64,000 nucleotides of DNA from Hahella chejuensis KCTC 2396 (GCF_000012985.1 NC_007645.1:5788581-5852580); one strand, 5' to 3'. Shown: positions 41,516 to 50,414, counted from the first letter of the stretch. Translations and numbers: made by a program. Notes: generated from the letters alone by a model not told the origin.

Positions 41516-44500
41516 TTAACTCCAAAGATCAATTTCAGTTTCTGTGTCGACATTTCTCATAGAGTTTAGAGTTGGCCATAGGCCATTTCTCTTTGGAGCT
41601 TTGAAAGCTTTAATGAGGGGATGGAATTGTTTGCTCGGCGACTCATAACGATTAACGTATCCCTGCTCAGCTTTCTCCTCCCATCTCGAAGCTAATTCAT
41701 CCAAGTAATGCATTACTTCATCAATTTCTCTTTTCTCAAGCCCCTTCATGGCCTCCGTAATTCTTGTCTTTAACAACTCGATTTGGCGCTGGATCTCAGG
41801 GGATTTTAAAGAGAAGTTCCCAGCGCTTTCGTTGCTCCCCATGTTTTCTGAAGCTCTTATGACAGAAACTAGCGCTGCGTGAAGTGCTCTTTGACGTGCG
41901 GGTAAAGCCCACGGAGTAACGCTAGTTGGTTCTACATAGCGATACAGCGCCTGATGATAGGTTGAAAAAGTTTCGTAGTGAGAGCGATCTCGGGGTTTTG
42001 ATGGCGATAGTAACGTTACAACAATTGCAGGGGGTCTTGTTTTGTCCCGTCCAACCCGGCTGGATGCTTGAATATACTCAGCTGTGGTCTTGGGCTGCCC
42101 ATTGATAAGCATTATGCCAAGACGACCAATATCAACGCCCACTGAGATCATATTTGTGCAGGGGAGTATGTCTATGGCATGTTTTTTATCTGCTTGTATT
42201 TTTAACTTTTCTAGCACCTCGGGTATACGAGTCCCTTTTATATTAGCCGAAAGCTCTTCTATGGTGTCACACTGCCTGGGGGAATGGTTTCCTGCGATTA
42301 CTTTTATACGAGCGGGAATGTCATCCCTTGCTAGAGTCATGGTTTTACCCAGCTCCCGGCGACTATTATGGTAAATAGGAAGGGTCCACCAAGTATCGCG
42401 ACATTGGCCATGTTGCCCCGTTGTTATTGGGGCTTGTAATAAGGCCGCAGAGGTCTGGATTAAAGCAGTTTGCCCCGTATGCCCTGATGGCATGACGCCG
42501 ATGTACAATCTTCCAGGTGTATTTCTGTCCTCACTTGAAAAGAAAGAGTCCGAGTCATTTAAGCCTGGAGAGGGAAATACCTGTACCGTACGCCCAAACA
42601 AACATTTAACCTGTTGGTTCGCTGCGCGAATAGTAGCAGTTGCGGCTATGACTTTAGCGCGTCCGCCTAGACTCCTGATAATTGAGTCTATCGCAGCCTC
42701 ATAAAGTCCTGCGATGGTCCCTAAAGGACCCGAAATCAGATGTAGTTCATCCTGAATAATTAGACTGGGGGGACAGAAAGATTGTCGGCCATTAGGAGAA
42801 GAACCAAAGAATACGCTTGTTTCTTGAAGCCAGGGTAGACGAGCAAACTTATCAACCGTTCCAATCAGCAGTGTTGGAGGAGCTTTATATAGTGCTTCGT
42901 CAACTATTTGGATCGGAAGTCGTTCGTGAAATTCGCATGAATCCGTGGGGCAGAAAAATGAAAAGCTTTGAACTGTTGCATTAACACCATAGTCATGAGC
43001 GTCTGAAGACTTGGTGTGTGGGACAATAGATGTTCCGCACCAGGGGCAACTGTGCAATTGGAACGGATTCTCTGGCTTGGGCTCGTCAAGCATTAGCTCA
43101 TACTTTTCTTTGGCTCCTGGTCTATCGTTATCCCCCGTGGAAAAACAATTTGGAGTACTGTCTTGTCCCACCCACAATCCAAGTGATATAACTTCATTCC
43201 CGAGTAGCTGCACATTTTCTCTTCTAATTGTTTCTAGTGCACAAATCATCGTCCCTGCTCTTTGAAACTGCTGAGAAGTAAGCAATCTTAAGGTGTATCT
43301 TTTAATTACAGCCGTGCCTCCACCTTTTGGCCCCTCTTCAAGACGACGGTAGATTATCTCCCAAGCAGCTATACTTAAGTACGCTTCTGTTTTTCCTCCG
43401 CCTGTTGGAAACCATAGTAAGTCAACAATGTCACGTGATTCAGGTATATCACCCACAGAGTTGTATGCGAGCGACTCAATCACTAAGAGCTGAAATGCCA
43501 GCTGGAATGGGCGCCATCTTTTGGATTCGTACTTTGAATCCATATAATCTGGTGTGGAAAAAGTTTTGCTATTTCTTCCTCTTACGACTCCCCCGAAGTC
43601 TTCACTGCTGTGAACCATTTGCCGTAGCATTGTTACGTTCGCAAGCCGGAAAGCGGTATGTGCATTCTTATTATTTGATAGCACTTCAATACCAGAATAC
43701 ATACGGGTTAGTGAATCATGAAGTCTATTTATGATTCTCTCTTTTGCTCTTTCTAAATGCTTTGGAACTTTTGTTTTATTTTGATGTGAAATCCAGCTTC
43801 TGTAAGCATTTATTAGTGTTTTTAGTCCGTCCGTTAATTCAACGGAAGAGGTTTTATTGCTAGATATCCATTGTAGGCTGAATATTTTTTCCGGTATTTC
43901 AGGGTATTTTTTGAAGTCTATATCGGTGCCAAACCCAAACACCTCGCAGCAAGGTAGAAAGGTTGAGCTTATCCAGTTAGGACTGCTATCTGCTTGATCC
44001 CACTCAATCGCGCAGCCATGGCCCACTCCCCAGTTAATCCTTTCACTATATTGCAGCACAATTTCTTCTTGCTCTGGATCAAACTTAAAGCGGTCTGTAG
44101 ACGGGTACTCTTTAAAGCACCCCTCAACTGCCTCGCAGTATATTTTGGGTTGATATAGGCAATCTCTGCTATTAAGTATCTTATCGCTATTTACCTCATT
44201 AGAGAGCGCAATAGTTAGTATGTACCCCTTTCCTAACTCTCGTTTTCTAATGGACAATCTACCAGCGCCGTCAAATAGTGTAATTGTCTGGTTCTGTTGA
44301 TTCTGGCAGTCAAATACAAGATTAGTACTAAGTGGCTCCCGCTCCCACTCATTACCTGTTTGTGTATAGCGCCCGGCCGAAACTCTAAGCTTTAGAATAG
44401 CAATATCATTGGTTGCAAATGATATTGCCACTGACGATGGCTTAAACTCTGATGATAAGGCAATGGAACTGTCAACTTGATCGATTGTTTCGGAATCATC

Positions 44501-44665
44501 CTCATCGCCCTCATCCTGCTCTACGGCCTTGGGAAACAGTACTCCCATAAGGTATCTTTTATGGGGTTTGTCGGTAAGAACTTCTTTCTCTCCGCCTAGG
44601 GGACCGACGAGCTCCTTTTCTAAAAGCATTACGATATCGCTTCGGGGGTCATTTAACTGGATCAT
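41516..44665 (-). CDS. drmA: DrmA-like DISARM SF2 helicase
   Basis: A 1049-residue SF2 helicase. Walker A is LLWFPTGGGKTEAYLSIAAW near residue 415; the DEAD-type motif is LIIQDELHLISGPLGTIAGLYE near 640; the helicase C-terminal part has MISVGVDIGRLGIMLINGQPK, EYIQASSRVGRDK and RDRSHYETFSTYHQALYRYVEPTSVTPWA, a stretch typical of DrmA. An HSCPWCGTSI cysteine pair sits in the insert between the two RecA lobes. AGGA lies 8 bases before the ATG. It is followed immediately by drmB, the order found in all DISARM classes. Confidence 0.87.
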   Translation of the reverse strand: MIQLNDPRSDIVMLLEKELVGPLGGEKEVLTDKPHKRYLMGVLFPKAVEQDEGDEDDSETIDQVDSSIALSSEFKPSSVAISFATNDIAILKLRVSAGRYTQTGNEWEREPLSTNLVFDCQNQQNQTITLFDGAGRLSIRKRELGKGYILTIALSNEVNSDKILNSRDCLYQPKIYCEAVEGCFKEYPSTDRFKFDPEQEEIVLQYSERINWGVGHGCAIEWDQADSSPNWISSTFLPCCEVFGFGTDIDFKKYPEIPEKIFSLQWISSNKTSSVELTDGLKTLINAYRSWISHQNKTKVPKHLERAKERIINRLHDSLTRMYSGIEVLSNNKNAHTAFRLANVTMLRQMVHSSEDFGGVVRGRNSKTFSTPDYMDSKYESKRWRPFQLAFQLLVIESLAYNSVGDIPESRDIVDLLWFPTGGGKTEAYLSIAAWEIIYRRLEEGPKGGGTAVIKRYTLRLLTSQQFQRAGTMICALETIRRENVQLLGNEVISLGLWVGQDSTPNCFSTGDNDRPGAKEKYELMLDEPKPENPFQLHSCPWCGTSIVPHTKSSDAHDYGVNATVQSFSFFCPTDSCEFHERLPIQIVDEALYKAPPTLLIGTVDKFARLPWLQETSVFFGSSPNGRQSFCPPSLIIQDELHLISGPLGTIAGLYEAAIDSIIRSLGGRAKVIAATATIRAANQQVKCLFGRTVQVFPSPGLNDSDSFFSSEDRNTPGRLYIGVMPSGHTGQTALIQTSAALLQAPITTGQHGQCRDTWWTLPIYHNSRRELGKTMTLARDDIPARIKVIAGNHSPRQCDTIEELSANIKGTRIPEVLEKLKIQADKKHAIDILPCTNMISVGVDIGRLGIMLINGQPKTTAEYIQASSRVGRDKTRPPAIVVTLLSPSKPRDRSHYETFSTYHQALYRYVEPTSVTPWALPARQRALHAALVSVIRASENMGSNESAGNFSLKSPEIQRQIELLKTRITEAMKGLEKREIDEVMHYLDELASRWEEKAEQGYVNRYESPSKQFHPLIKAFKAPKRNGLWPTLNSMRNVDTETEIDLWS

Positions 44666-44768
44666 ATTGCATTCCTAAACCAGTAGTGTCTTTTGTTGTC
44701 TCATCCTACGACCTTGGCAATCAAATTGATCCGGACAATTGGCGGACAAATTTAGTCTCAATCTTTCT

Positions 44769-46421
44769 TTAGGGAAAAATCCGGGTGTCAACTGCCAGCT
44801 TTAAAAGGTTGCTCTCTAGCCGGACTAACCCTCTAAGCCCTAAGGTTTGGCAGGTTGGGTTTATATCTCTTCGTGCTATTCTTTGGACTGACTCTATAAA
44901 GCTAGTGTCAACTTCGCCTTGTTTAGCCATAGTAAAAACAGCTCGTTTAAAAGTTACTCCAGCATTTAACTCGACGCTTTCGCTTGGAACTCTAAAAAAA
45001 CTGCCAATAAACTCTTTCCTTTCTAACGATAAAGTAGATTTGGTTGAGTCAACTCTAAGAACAAAAAGAGATGGGGAAATAAATAATAAACTAGGGTTAA
45101 TCTTCAATCGAAAGTAGCACTCGTCGTGGGCTTCTATGATTGGAAAGGTCGAGCCACTCAGCTTGTTAGCCAAGTTCCCAAACTCTTGAGAAAGGGAGGG
45201 GGTGCATATCTGAGCCCAGCCTCCGCCAATACTAGCCACTTTGATTGCTGCTTGGTCTGACGTAGTCTTAAAATTCTTACTTAGTGATGCGAGAAAAACT
45301 AGGATTTCAATTTCTCTACCGGTTAGAGAAATTGATTGAGTTCGCTCTTTACCGGGCCTACCACTTAATAGACTTTCGCCATAGACTGCTGGTAATGTAA
45401 GGCTTCCAATTTCGTCGTCTCCCCAAGTCTCTTCCTGGTAGGAAACAGGGATACTGCCTATGAATTCTTGCCAATCAGAGATACACGAAAAATCACTAAC
45501 TAATGCATCTATATACGCCATTTTTCCATCGGTTGTCTTGGCGTTGATGAGTTCCTGCTGCTCGAACCATACTAACTCTTGATAATGTGACAGCGATTCG
45601 ATCAGCTTGAAGAAGCCTTCAGTTGTTAGCTGAAGTTGAAATATTTTGATTTGGTAATTCGTGAAAGAATGATTTGCTCCAGCCCCTTCAACTTCTCTGT
45701 AGGGAGCAACTGAACGAAGAAGCTTAAAGTCATAATGTTCGTCTGCAGTTAGCCCTGTTTCTTCGTATATCTCCCTCTTAAGTGCAAATTTGAATGCTTC
45801 AGGATAATCCGCAGCGAAAGGGCTCTGAAGAGCTTCCAGCGGATTGGGGATGCTTGCTTGCCTTAAGTCCTCTTGAGTCATTCTCCCGCCAATCAATACA
45901 TAGTTTTTTAACCCGCTGCGCTTCTTATCTTCCCTGGCCCGAAGCAATATTTTTCCAGCGATATGGATAATACCCCAAGCTACGTGAACAAAACGGGTCG
46001 GCTGAGCTTTTCCAGTGAAATGGTGACGACAACGCTGGAGCTCTAGCGTTCTTAATAGAGTACGCTGCTTCTCAGTGTAAGGTGAGTGTTGTTCATGACC
46101 TTGCCAAAAGGCTTTTTCAAAGTAGTATTGGTCTGGATCAGAGAGGGATATTAACAGCGAACGAGCAAATAGGGAGGCAGGAAACGAAACGAATTGCCAC
46201 CTTCCATTTTCAAGCTGATCTTCGCTAATTAACCTTGATATACGAAGTATCCGTTCAAGAACAAGAAGATGTGCCTCAGCTATATCACTGGACACGTGAT
46301 TTTCTAGAATCAATACTTCTACAAGCTTAGAGCGACTAACTGATGTGAACTCTCCCCCCTCTTCTGAATAGAGCGGAAGGTGTTTATAAATCGTCTGAAA
46401 AATCCCTGTTACAATGCTCAT
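44769..46421 (-). CDS. Nudix-domain protein, first gene of the DISARM-related operon
   Basis: A 550-residue protein. Residues 1-140 look like a winged helix plus helical part. A Nudix fold covers about 145-310: YVLIGGRM at residue 177 and ALKREIYEETGL near 214 are the two halves of the Nudix box, but about 25 extra residues lie between them, so the box is split. The C-terminal 190 residues (SLTGREIEILVFLAS and beyond) are unassigned. Nudix enzymes cleave nucleoside diphosphate derivatives; in defence this suggests making or removing a nucleotide signal. A gap of 103 bases separates it from drmA. A promoter is visible at 46458-46487. Confidence 0.72.
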   Translation of the reverse strand: MSIVTGIFQTIYKHLPLYSEEGGEFTSVSRSKLVEVLILENHVSSDIAEAHLLVLERILRISRLISEDQLENGRWQFVSFPASLFARSLLISLSDPDQYYFEKAFWQGHEQHSPYTEKQRTLLRTLELQRCRHHFTGKAQPTRFVHVAWGIIHIAGKILLRAREDKKRSGLKNYVLIGGRMTQEDLRQASIPNPLEALQSPFAADYPEAFKFALKREIYEETGLTADEHYDFKLLRSVAPYREVEGAGANHSFTNYQIKIFQLQLTTEGFFKLIESLSHYQELVWFEQQELINAKTTDGKMAYIDALVSDFSCISDWQEFIGSIPVSYQEETWGDDEIGSLTLPAVYGESLLSGRPGKERTQSISLTGREIEILVFLASLSKNFKTTSDQAAIKVASIGGGWAQICTPSLSQEFGNLANKLSGSTFPIIEAHDECYFRLKINPSLLFISPSLFVLRVDSTKSTLSLERKEFIGSFFRVPSESVELNAGVTFKRAVFTMAKQGEVDTSFIESVQRIARRDINPTCQTLGLRGLVRLESNLLKLAVDTRIFP

Positions 46422-46457
46422 GTCCCTGAAAACTGATACGGTGATTGGATGAGCAGG

Positions 46458-46487
46458 ATATTAGCAAATATATTTTGTTGGGTTCAA
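46458..46487 (-). promoter_or_regulatory. Candidate sigma-70 promoter of the defence operon
   Basis: On the minus strand TTGAAC (46482-46487), 18 bases, then TAATAT (46458-46463), about 35 bases before the Nudix-gene start. Both hexamers match four or five of six consensus positions. Confidence 0.45.
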
Positions 46488-46641
46488 TAAAGTCAGGAGA
46501 AACTCTGGAGGGACCCGATATTAGGGGGCCGAGCTCTAAAGTTAATTGGCTGCTACTCTTTCACTGATTTTGATGTCAAAAGAGCCAGTCGATATAGGAT
46601 AAGACTTAAGGAAAATCTTTGTGGGAGGTTATGGATGGCTG

Positions 46642-47067
46642 ATGATGGATGCTAAAACTGATGTGTTGACCCCTGAACAAAGAAAATTATGCATGTCTAA
46701 AATCAGGGGAAAAAACACAAAGCCTGAGCTGTTACTCAGAAAGGCTCTATGGTCCATTGGCCTCAGATACCGTTTACAGGGAAAAATTACTGGTCGGCCA
46801 GATTTGATTTTTTCAGGCCCAAAAGTTGCTGTTTTTGTTGATGGCTGCTTCTGGCATGGGTGCCCAGAACACTATCGTACCCCCCAAAACAATCAGGCTT
46901 TCTGGAAAGAGAAGCTTCGGAGGAACATGTGCAGAGATAAGGCTGTGAATAGAATATTAGTGGATAACGGGTGGCTAGTGGTAAGACTATGGGAGCACGA
47001 AGTGAAGTCAGATCTAGAGTGTTGTGTTAGCAGAATATTGGCGGCGTTAAGAAAGCAGGCGGGATAA
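46642..47067 (+). CDS. vsr: Very short patch repair endonuclease (Vsr)
   Basis: A 141-residue Vsr. Key blocks are LTPEQRKLCMSKIRGKNTKPELLLRKALW, given in two halves around residues 7-35, RYRLQGKITGRPDLIFSGPKVAVFVDGCFWHGCPEHY, with catalytic D (GRPDLIF) and the CFWHGCP zinc motif, and WLVVRLWEHEV. Vsr nicks T:G mismatches left by deamination at methylated cytosines, so it pairs naturally with the convergent cytosine methyltransferase. The start is unclear: GTG 46621 and ATG 46642 or 46645 are in frame; 46642 best fits the family N-terminus. Confidence 0.9.
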   Translation: MMDAKTDVLTPEQRKLCMSKIRGKNTKPELLLRKALWSIGLRYRLQGKITGRPDLIFSGPKVAVFVDGCFWHGCPEHYRTPQNNQAFWKEKLRRNMCRDKAVNRILVDNGWLVVRLWEHEVKSDLECCVSRILAALRKQAG

Positions 47068-47073
47068 TCTAGG

Positions 47074-47092
47074 AGCCAATCTGGCTTTTTAG
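47074..47092 (+). terminator. Small terminator between vsr and the methyltransferase
   Basis: AGCCA-ATC-TGGCT followed by TTTTT directly after vsr. The stem is only 5 bp, but it lies in the narrow gap between two convergent genes. Confidence 0.45.
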
Positions 47093-47093
47093 C

Positions 47094-48077
47094 TCAAGCA
47101 GCCTGCTCAGATTTCTTTGCGTCGGTGCGGGCAATCGTCCTGAAAATGGCTTCCATTACTTCAGCGCAGACTCCGTTTCCACATAGTTTAACTTTCTCTC
47201 TGCGGTTTCCAACAGGCAGAGAATGCTCTTTTCCCGCGCCCATGGCGTGTTTAAGTTCGTCAGGCTGAAGCATCCTTAAATAAGGAACATCGTCATGCCA
47301 AGTTACCAGCCCAAAGCGATCTAATGTTGTTATTGTGCGAAGAGGCGCTGCCAACGACTGCCATCCCCCAGCATAGTCACTTCCGTAGTAGACAATGATG
47401 AATGGGACGTTGCGTCCTAGAGCCTGAATTGCACGTTCAGCCCTCTCTAATGTTGCTTTTGCTCGGCTAGGTTTATGCAGCGGCGCAGATTTATACTCTG
47501 CGTTCCAATCAATTATGTCCGCTGCACACTTATACTGTGGTGTCATTCCAGTTAGTAAGTCGGCCTCAGATAAGGAAATACCCTCTAAATTGCATATTAG
47601 GAACATTCGCTTTCTTGCTTGGCCCGAGCCAAATGTAGCTGAGTTGAGCAGCAAATCACTCACCTCATAATTCAGTGACTTGATCGATGAAATTAGCTCG
47701 TTATGTCTTCCCCATTTTTTCATTCGATTAACATTTTCCACGATAACCCAGCGAGGGAGCATTGCCTCAATCCAGGGAATAATGCCTATTGCTGTTTCTT
47801 TGCTACTTTCGTTTCCTGGACGAGCGCCTCTAGCAATGGAGTGGGAAGTGCATTCAGGCGATGTCAGAAGAACATCTGGCTTAAATTTTTTAGCCAAGAG
47901 GATGGGGTCTGTATCTTCTATTTTGCTGTGTATGACTTCAGCAGTTGGAAAGTTTGCTTGATAGGTTTGGACGGCCAAATCCCACGCATCAATTCCAAGA
48001 AGGGGTTTGCCACCGCCACGTACTGCACCGCGAGCTCCAAATCCTCCTCCGCAAAATAGGTCTACAAAAGTTGGCAT
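47094..48077 (-). CDS. DNA cytosine-5 methyltransferase with PEC catalytic motif
   Basis: A 327-residue C5-methyltransferase. Motif I VDLFCGGGFGARGA (residues 4-17), the catalytic loop LLTSPECTSHSIARG near residue 75, ENVNRMKKWG near 115, and GSGQARKRMFLI near 150 (the QxRxR motif VIII). The usual PCQ is here PEC-T, i.e. the nucleophile Cys is preceded by Glu, as in a minor subgroup. The C-terminal target region is short. It lies beside Vsr and the DrmA/DrmB operon; class 2 DISARM uses a 5mC enzyme (DrmMII), so it is the likely self-marking partner of this island. Confidence 0.9.
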   Translation of the reverse strand: MPTFVDLFCGGGFGARGAVRGGGKPLLGIDAWDLAVQTYQANFPTAEVIHSKIEDTDPILLAKKFKPDVLLTSPECTSHSIARGARPGNESSKETAIGIIPWIEAMLPRWVIVENVNRMKKWGRHNELISSIKSLNYEVSDLLLNSATFGSGQARKRMFLICNLEGISLSEADLLTGMTPQYKCAADIIDWNAEYKSAPLHKPSRAKATLERAERAIQALGRNVPFIIVYYGSDYAGGWQSLAAPLRTITTLDRFGLVTWHDDVPYLRMLQPDELKHAMGAGKEHSLPVGNRREKVKLCGNGVCAEVMEAIFRTIARTDAKKSEQAA

Positions 48078-48500
48078 GGGAATTTACTGTCTCTTTTTTG
48101 CATAGGAAATTGAAAGCCGATTCTACCAAGTCATTTTTAACATAACCAGGTTCGCTCTTTACTATAGCTGGTATGAGATGTGTACTCTTTTGAATCCCAG
48201 CTAAACTGTGGCGTAGGTTTTTAGAGTTTGAATCGCCATCCAGTGCTGTAATCAAACCTCTCGATTAGTCCGCCATGTAACTAGCTGTTTACAAAGGAAA
48301 AGTAATTTTGGAAAGTCGCGGACTTCAAGGTTAGCGGAGAGCGAGGGAGGAGAGAGAAATGGCCAGGAGAGAGCGAAACAGGGGCAAACACCCGGTTTTG
48401 GGATGAGCCACCAAGTCCGCGAGAACCCGCAGGAGCCCGCGACAGTACGCAGGAGCAGGCAATAAAAAAGGCCAACCCGAGAAGGTTGGCCTTTCAAATT
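48078..48500. other. Interval between defence island and ssrA
   Basis: No gene supported. It contains the ssrA terminator and, around 48428-48456, three CGCAGGAGC-like copies in 40 bases. As the sequence directly downstream of a tmRNA 3' end, this is the usual insertion point of genomic islands, but no copy of the ssrA 3' end was seen elsewhere in the window. Confidence 0.45.
48465..48494 (-). terminator. Intrinsic terminator of ssrA
   Basis: On the minus strand AAAGGCCAACC pairs with GGTTGGCCTTT across a short loop and runs into TTTTTTATT. It begins about 7 bases past the tmRNA CCA end. Confidence 0.88.
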
Positions 48501-48854
48501 TGGTGGAGACGGCGGGAATTGAACCCGCGTCCGCCAGTCCTCTGCCATTGGCTCTACATGCTTAGGACCCTCTATTCAGTTAACCCGTTACGACCCGAAG
48601 GGCAGGGTGTAAAAGGCGATCTCCTGATGTTTCGCGTGTACAACTGGAGCAGCTGCACAGGCTAGCTTGTTATGGGTGACACTCATAAAAACCGCGGTAC
48701 AAGCACCTTGGCATGAGTGCTAGAGCCCTTAGGCTGCTAGAGCGTAAGTTTCGTCGTTTGCGACTATTTTTTACAGTAATTGGAGTACGAGTGTTACTGC
48801 CCACTCGACATGCACCTCAGGGTTTGTAACCGGCGTCGAAACCAAGTCGTCCCC
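48501..48854 (-). ncRNA. ssrA: tmRNA (ssrA), tag ANDETYALAA
   Basis: A one-piece tmRNA of 354 bases that rescues stalled ribosomes. The 5' GGGGACG pairs with CGTCTCC before the encoded ACCA end to form the acceptor stem. The tRNA-like part holds TTGGTTTCGACGCC at the 5' side and GGGTTCAATTCCCGCC as the T-arm. The tag reading frame (48761 down to 48729) encodes ANDETYALAA and a TAA stop. A promoter at 48864-48892 and a strong terminator at 48465-48494 frame it. Confidence 0.96.
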
Positions 48855-48863
48855 GATGATCGT

Positions 48864-48892
48864 AATATGGGGCGTACTTTACCCGATTTCAA
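48864..48892 (-). promoter_or_regulatory. ssrA promoter
   Basis: On the minus strand TTGAAA (48887-48892), a 17-base spacer, then CATATT (48864-48869), with the tmRNA first base 10 positions later. Confidence 0.65.
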
Positions 48893-49046
48893 GAGCGCTT
48901 TTCCAGTCCCCATTTATGTTGCGCTTTATTCTACTGTTCACCGTTCGCTTTCCAACCAGGGGCTTTTCATTCCGCCTTGGCGACCTGATATATAGAAAAG
49001 ACTTTTTCGTTAAGTGGCGATTCTCTATAAATAAGGTGGCGTTGCA

Positions 49047-49746
49047 GTGCTTTCTGTCGACAGTTGGCGGATTAAACGGCATCAGATATCCAATGCCGTT
49101 CACTCTGCGCTGATTCTTGGCGGTATGAGTTTTCTGGCCTGGATGTTGGCGAGCTGGTTTTTCGGGAACCTGGCCGCCTATGCTCTGGCGGGTGTCGTTA
49201 TAGCTTCATTATTAATTACGCCGAGGCTGGCCCCGGACATGCTGATTCGCGCCTACAAAGCGCAATATCTGCCTCCTTCTCAGGCTCCAGGACTGTATCA
49301 ATTGATTCAGGCTCTAAGTGAGCGCGCGGAGTTGTCAAATACGCCCACGGTTTATATTGCGCCCAGTAATGTCCTGAACGCCTTTACAATTGGAGGGAGA
49401 GAGGATGCTGCAATTGGGCCTGTCGCGCACTCGTGAGTACTTGGCTGACGCTACGGCGGCTCAATTGACCGGAGACCCTGCTGGCCTTGCCTCCGCTTTG
49501 CATGCGATTGAAGAGCGGCAGGGCAGCTGGATGGAGCGCATCTTCGCCCCCGGTCGGGGTGAGTCCCAGCCCTCTCTGTTCAGAACGCATCCGCCGACCG
49601 AAAAAAGAATCCAACGTCTGCTTGATCTGATGCAGCAAAGTCCGGATGAAGGTCTGGCAATTTCCAGCTCAGAGGTCTGTCCACAGGACTTGTTAACGCG
49701 TCGCGCCAATCGGCCAAAACGGTATTGGCATGGCTATTGGTATTGA
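49047..49746 (+). pseudogene. M48 (HtpX-like) protease gene with catalytic core deleted
   Basis: Two pieces of one membrane metalloprotease remain in different frames. The 5' piece (49047 to about 49400) encodes two membrane helices and TPTVYIAPSNVLNAFTIGGRED, which in intact M48 proteins leads to the HExxH helix. The 3' piece (from about 49405) encodes LSRTREYLADATAAQLTGDPAGLASALHAIEE, the segment with the third metal ligand, and the normal C-terminal TEKRIQRLL. About 100 codons, including HExxH, are missing at the junction near 49400. The product cannot be an active protease. GTG start with AAGGTGG upstream. Confidence 0.82.
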
Positions 49747-49983
49747 GCTATTGTCCCTGTGCTGAAGAGAGTGACAGACTGTTTATAAATCAACCGAAGC
49801 AAATAAAAATTAAGCGGTTTAAGTTCTGAGAGGGTGTCTTTTTCGCCCCGGTTTAGATAAACTCCGCAGCCCTTTTCATGGTCCAGAGACAGGACCCTGT
49901 TGGGAACGCTCCTCAGTTGCGTTGATGAGCCATGTCCGCAAGCGACGTCAGGCTCAGATCAGCCGGATATCGGAGCGCCGCCG

Positions 49984-50289
49984 ATGATGCGTAAAGGGAA
50001 AAATTATGCACATCCGGCGAATGTCGCCGATACAAATCCGCCGAATATAACCGACTTTAGAGTATTTAAGATGATTCGATGGGAACACCCGAAACAACGT
50101 CGATTTTACCGGGCCAGCATTCAACGGGACCTGTTCGGCCGCCTGGAGATTCTGTGCGTGTCCGGCAAACTGGATGCGCGCAACGGAAGCTGTAAACCCA
50201 TTTACTGCAATAATCCAGATCACCTCAAGGAAGAGTTGAGAAAAATATTTCGCGCCAGAAGGAAAAGCGGTTACAAGCTTTTCCCCTAA
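49984..50289 (+). CDS. Small WGR-domain-like protein
   Basis: About 101 residues. The C-terminal 72 (from MIRWEHPKQRRFYRASIQRDLFGRLEIL, split at the domain start) follow the WGR domain pattern: RFYRASIQRDLFG, then a G-rich turn, and a final RARRKSGYKLFP. WGR domains occur in PARP-like proteins and in small bacterial proteins of unknown role that may bind nucleic acid. The start is uncertain: ATG at 49984 has GGAG 9 bases upstream, while the ATG at 50071 begins exactly at the domain. Confidence 0.6.
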   Translation: MMRKGKNYAHPANVADTNPPNITDFRVFKMIRWEHPKQRRFYRASIQRDLFGRLEILCVSGKLDARNGSCKPIYCNNPDHLKEELRKIFRARRKSGYKLFP

Positions 50290-50369
50290 CGTCCGTTACT
50301 GTCCCCATAAAATCCCGTACTAGCCGTCGCACTGGCCGTCACGTTCATTCTGATGAGCCATAGGCAAGA

Positions 50370-50414
50370 CCGCCCGGGGCGAAAGTCTGCTCCTGCAGGT
50401 TTCGTCTCGGGCGG
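50370..50414. repeat. Long imperfect hairpin between convergent genes
   Basis: CCGCCCGGGGCGAAA (50370-50384) pairs with TTTCGTCTCGGGCGG (50400-50414), 13 of 15 positions, around a CCTGCAGG loop. It lies between the WGR gene and the DUF4360 gene and may terminate both, though no T run follows. Confidence 0.5.

Noticed and set aside
48428-48460. Short CGCAGGAGC-like repeats near ssrA considered as a CRISPR or attachment array
   Set aside because: Units are only nine bases, irregularly spaced and few; neither a CRISPR pattern nor a copy of the ssrA end.
48252-48548. A 98-codon minus-strand frame next to ssrA
   Set aside because: It runs through the ssrA terminator and into the tmRNA 3' end, so it cannot be a real gene.
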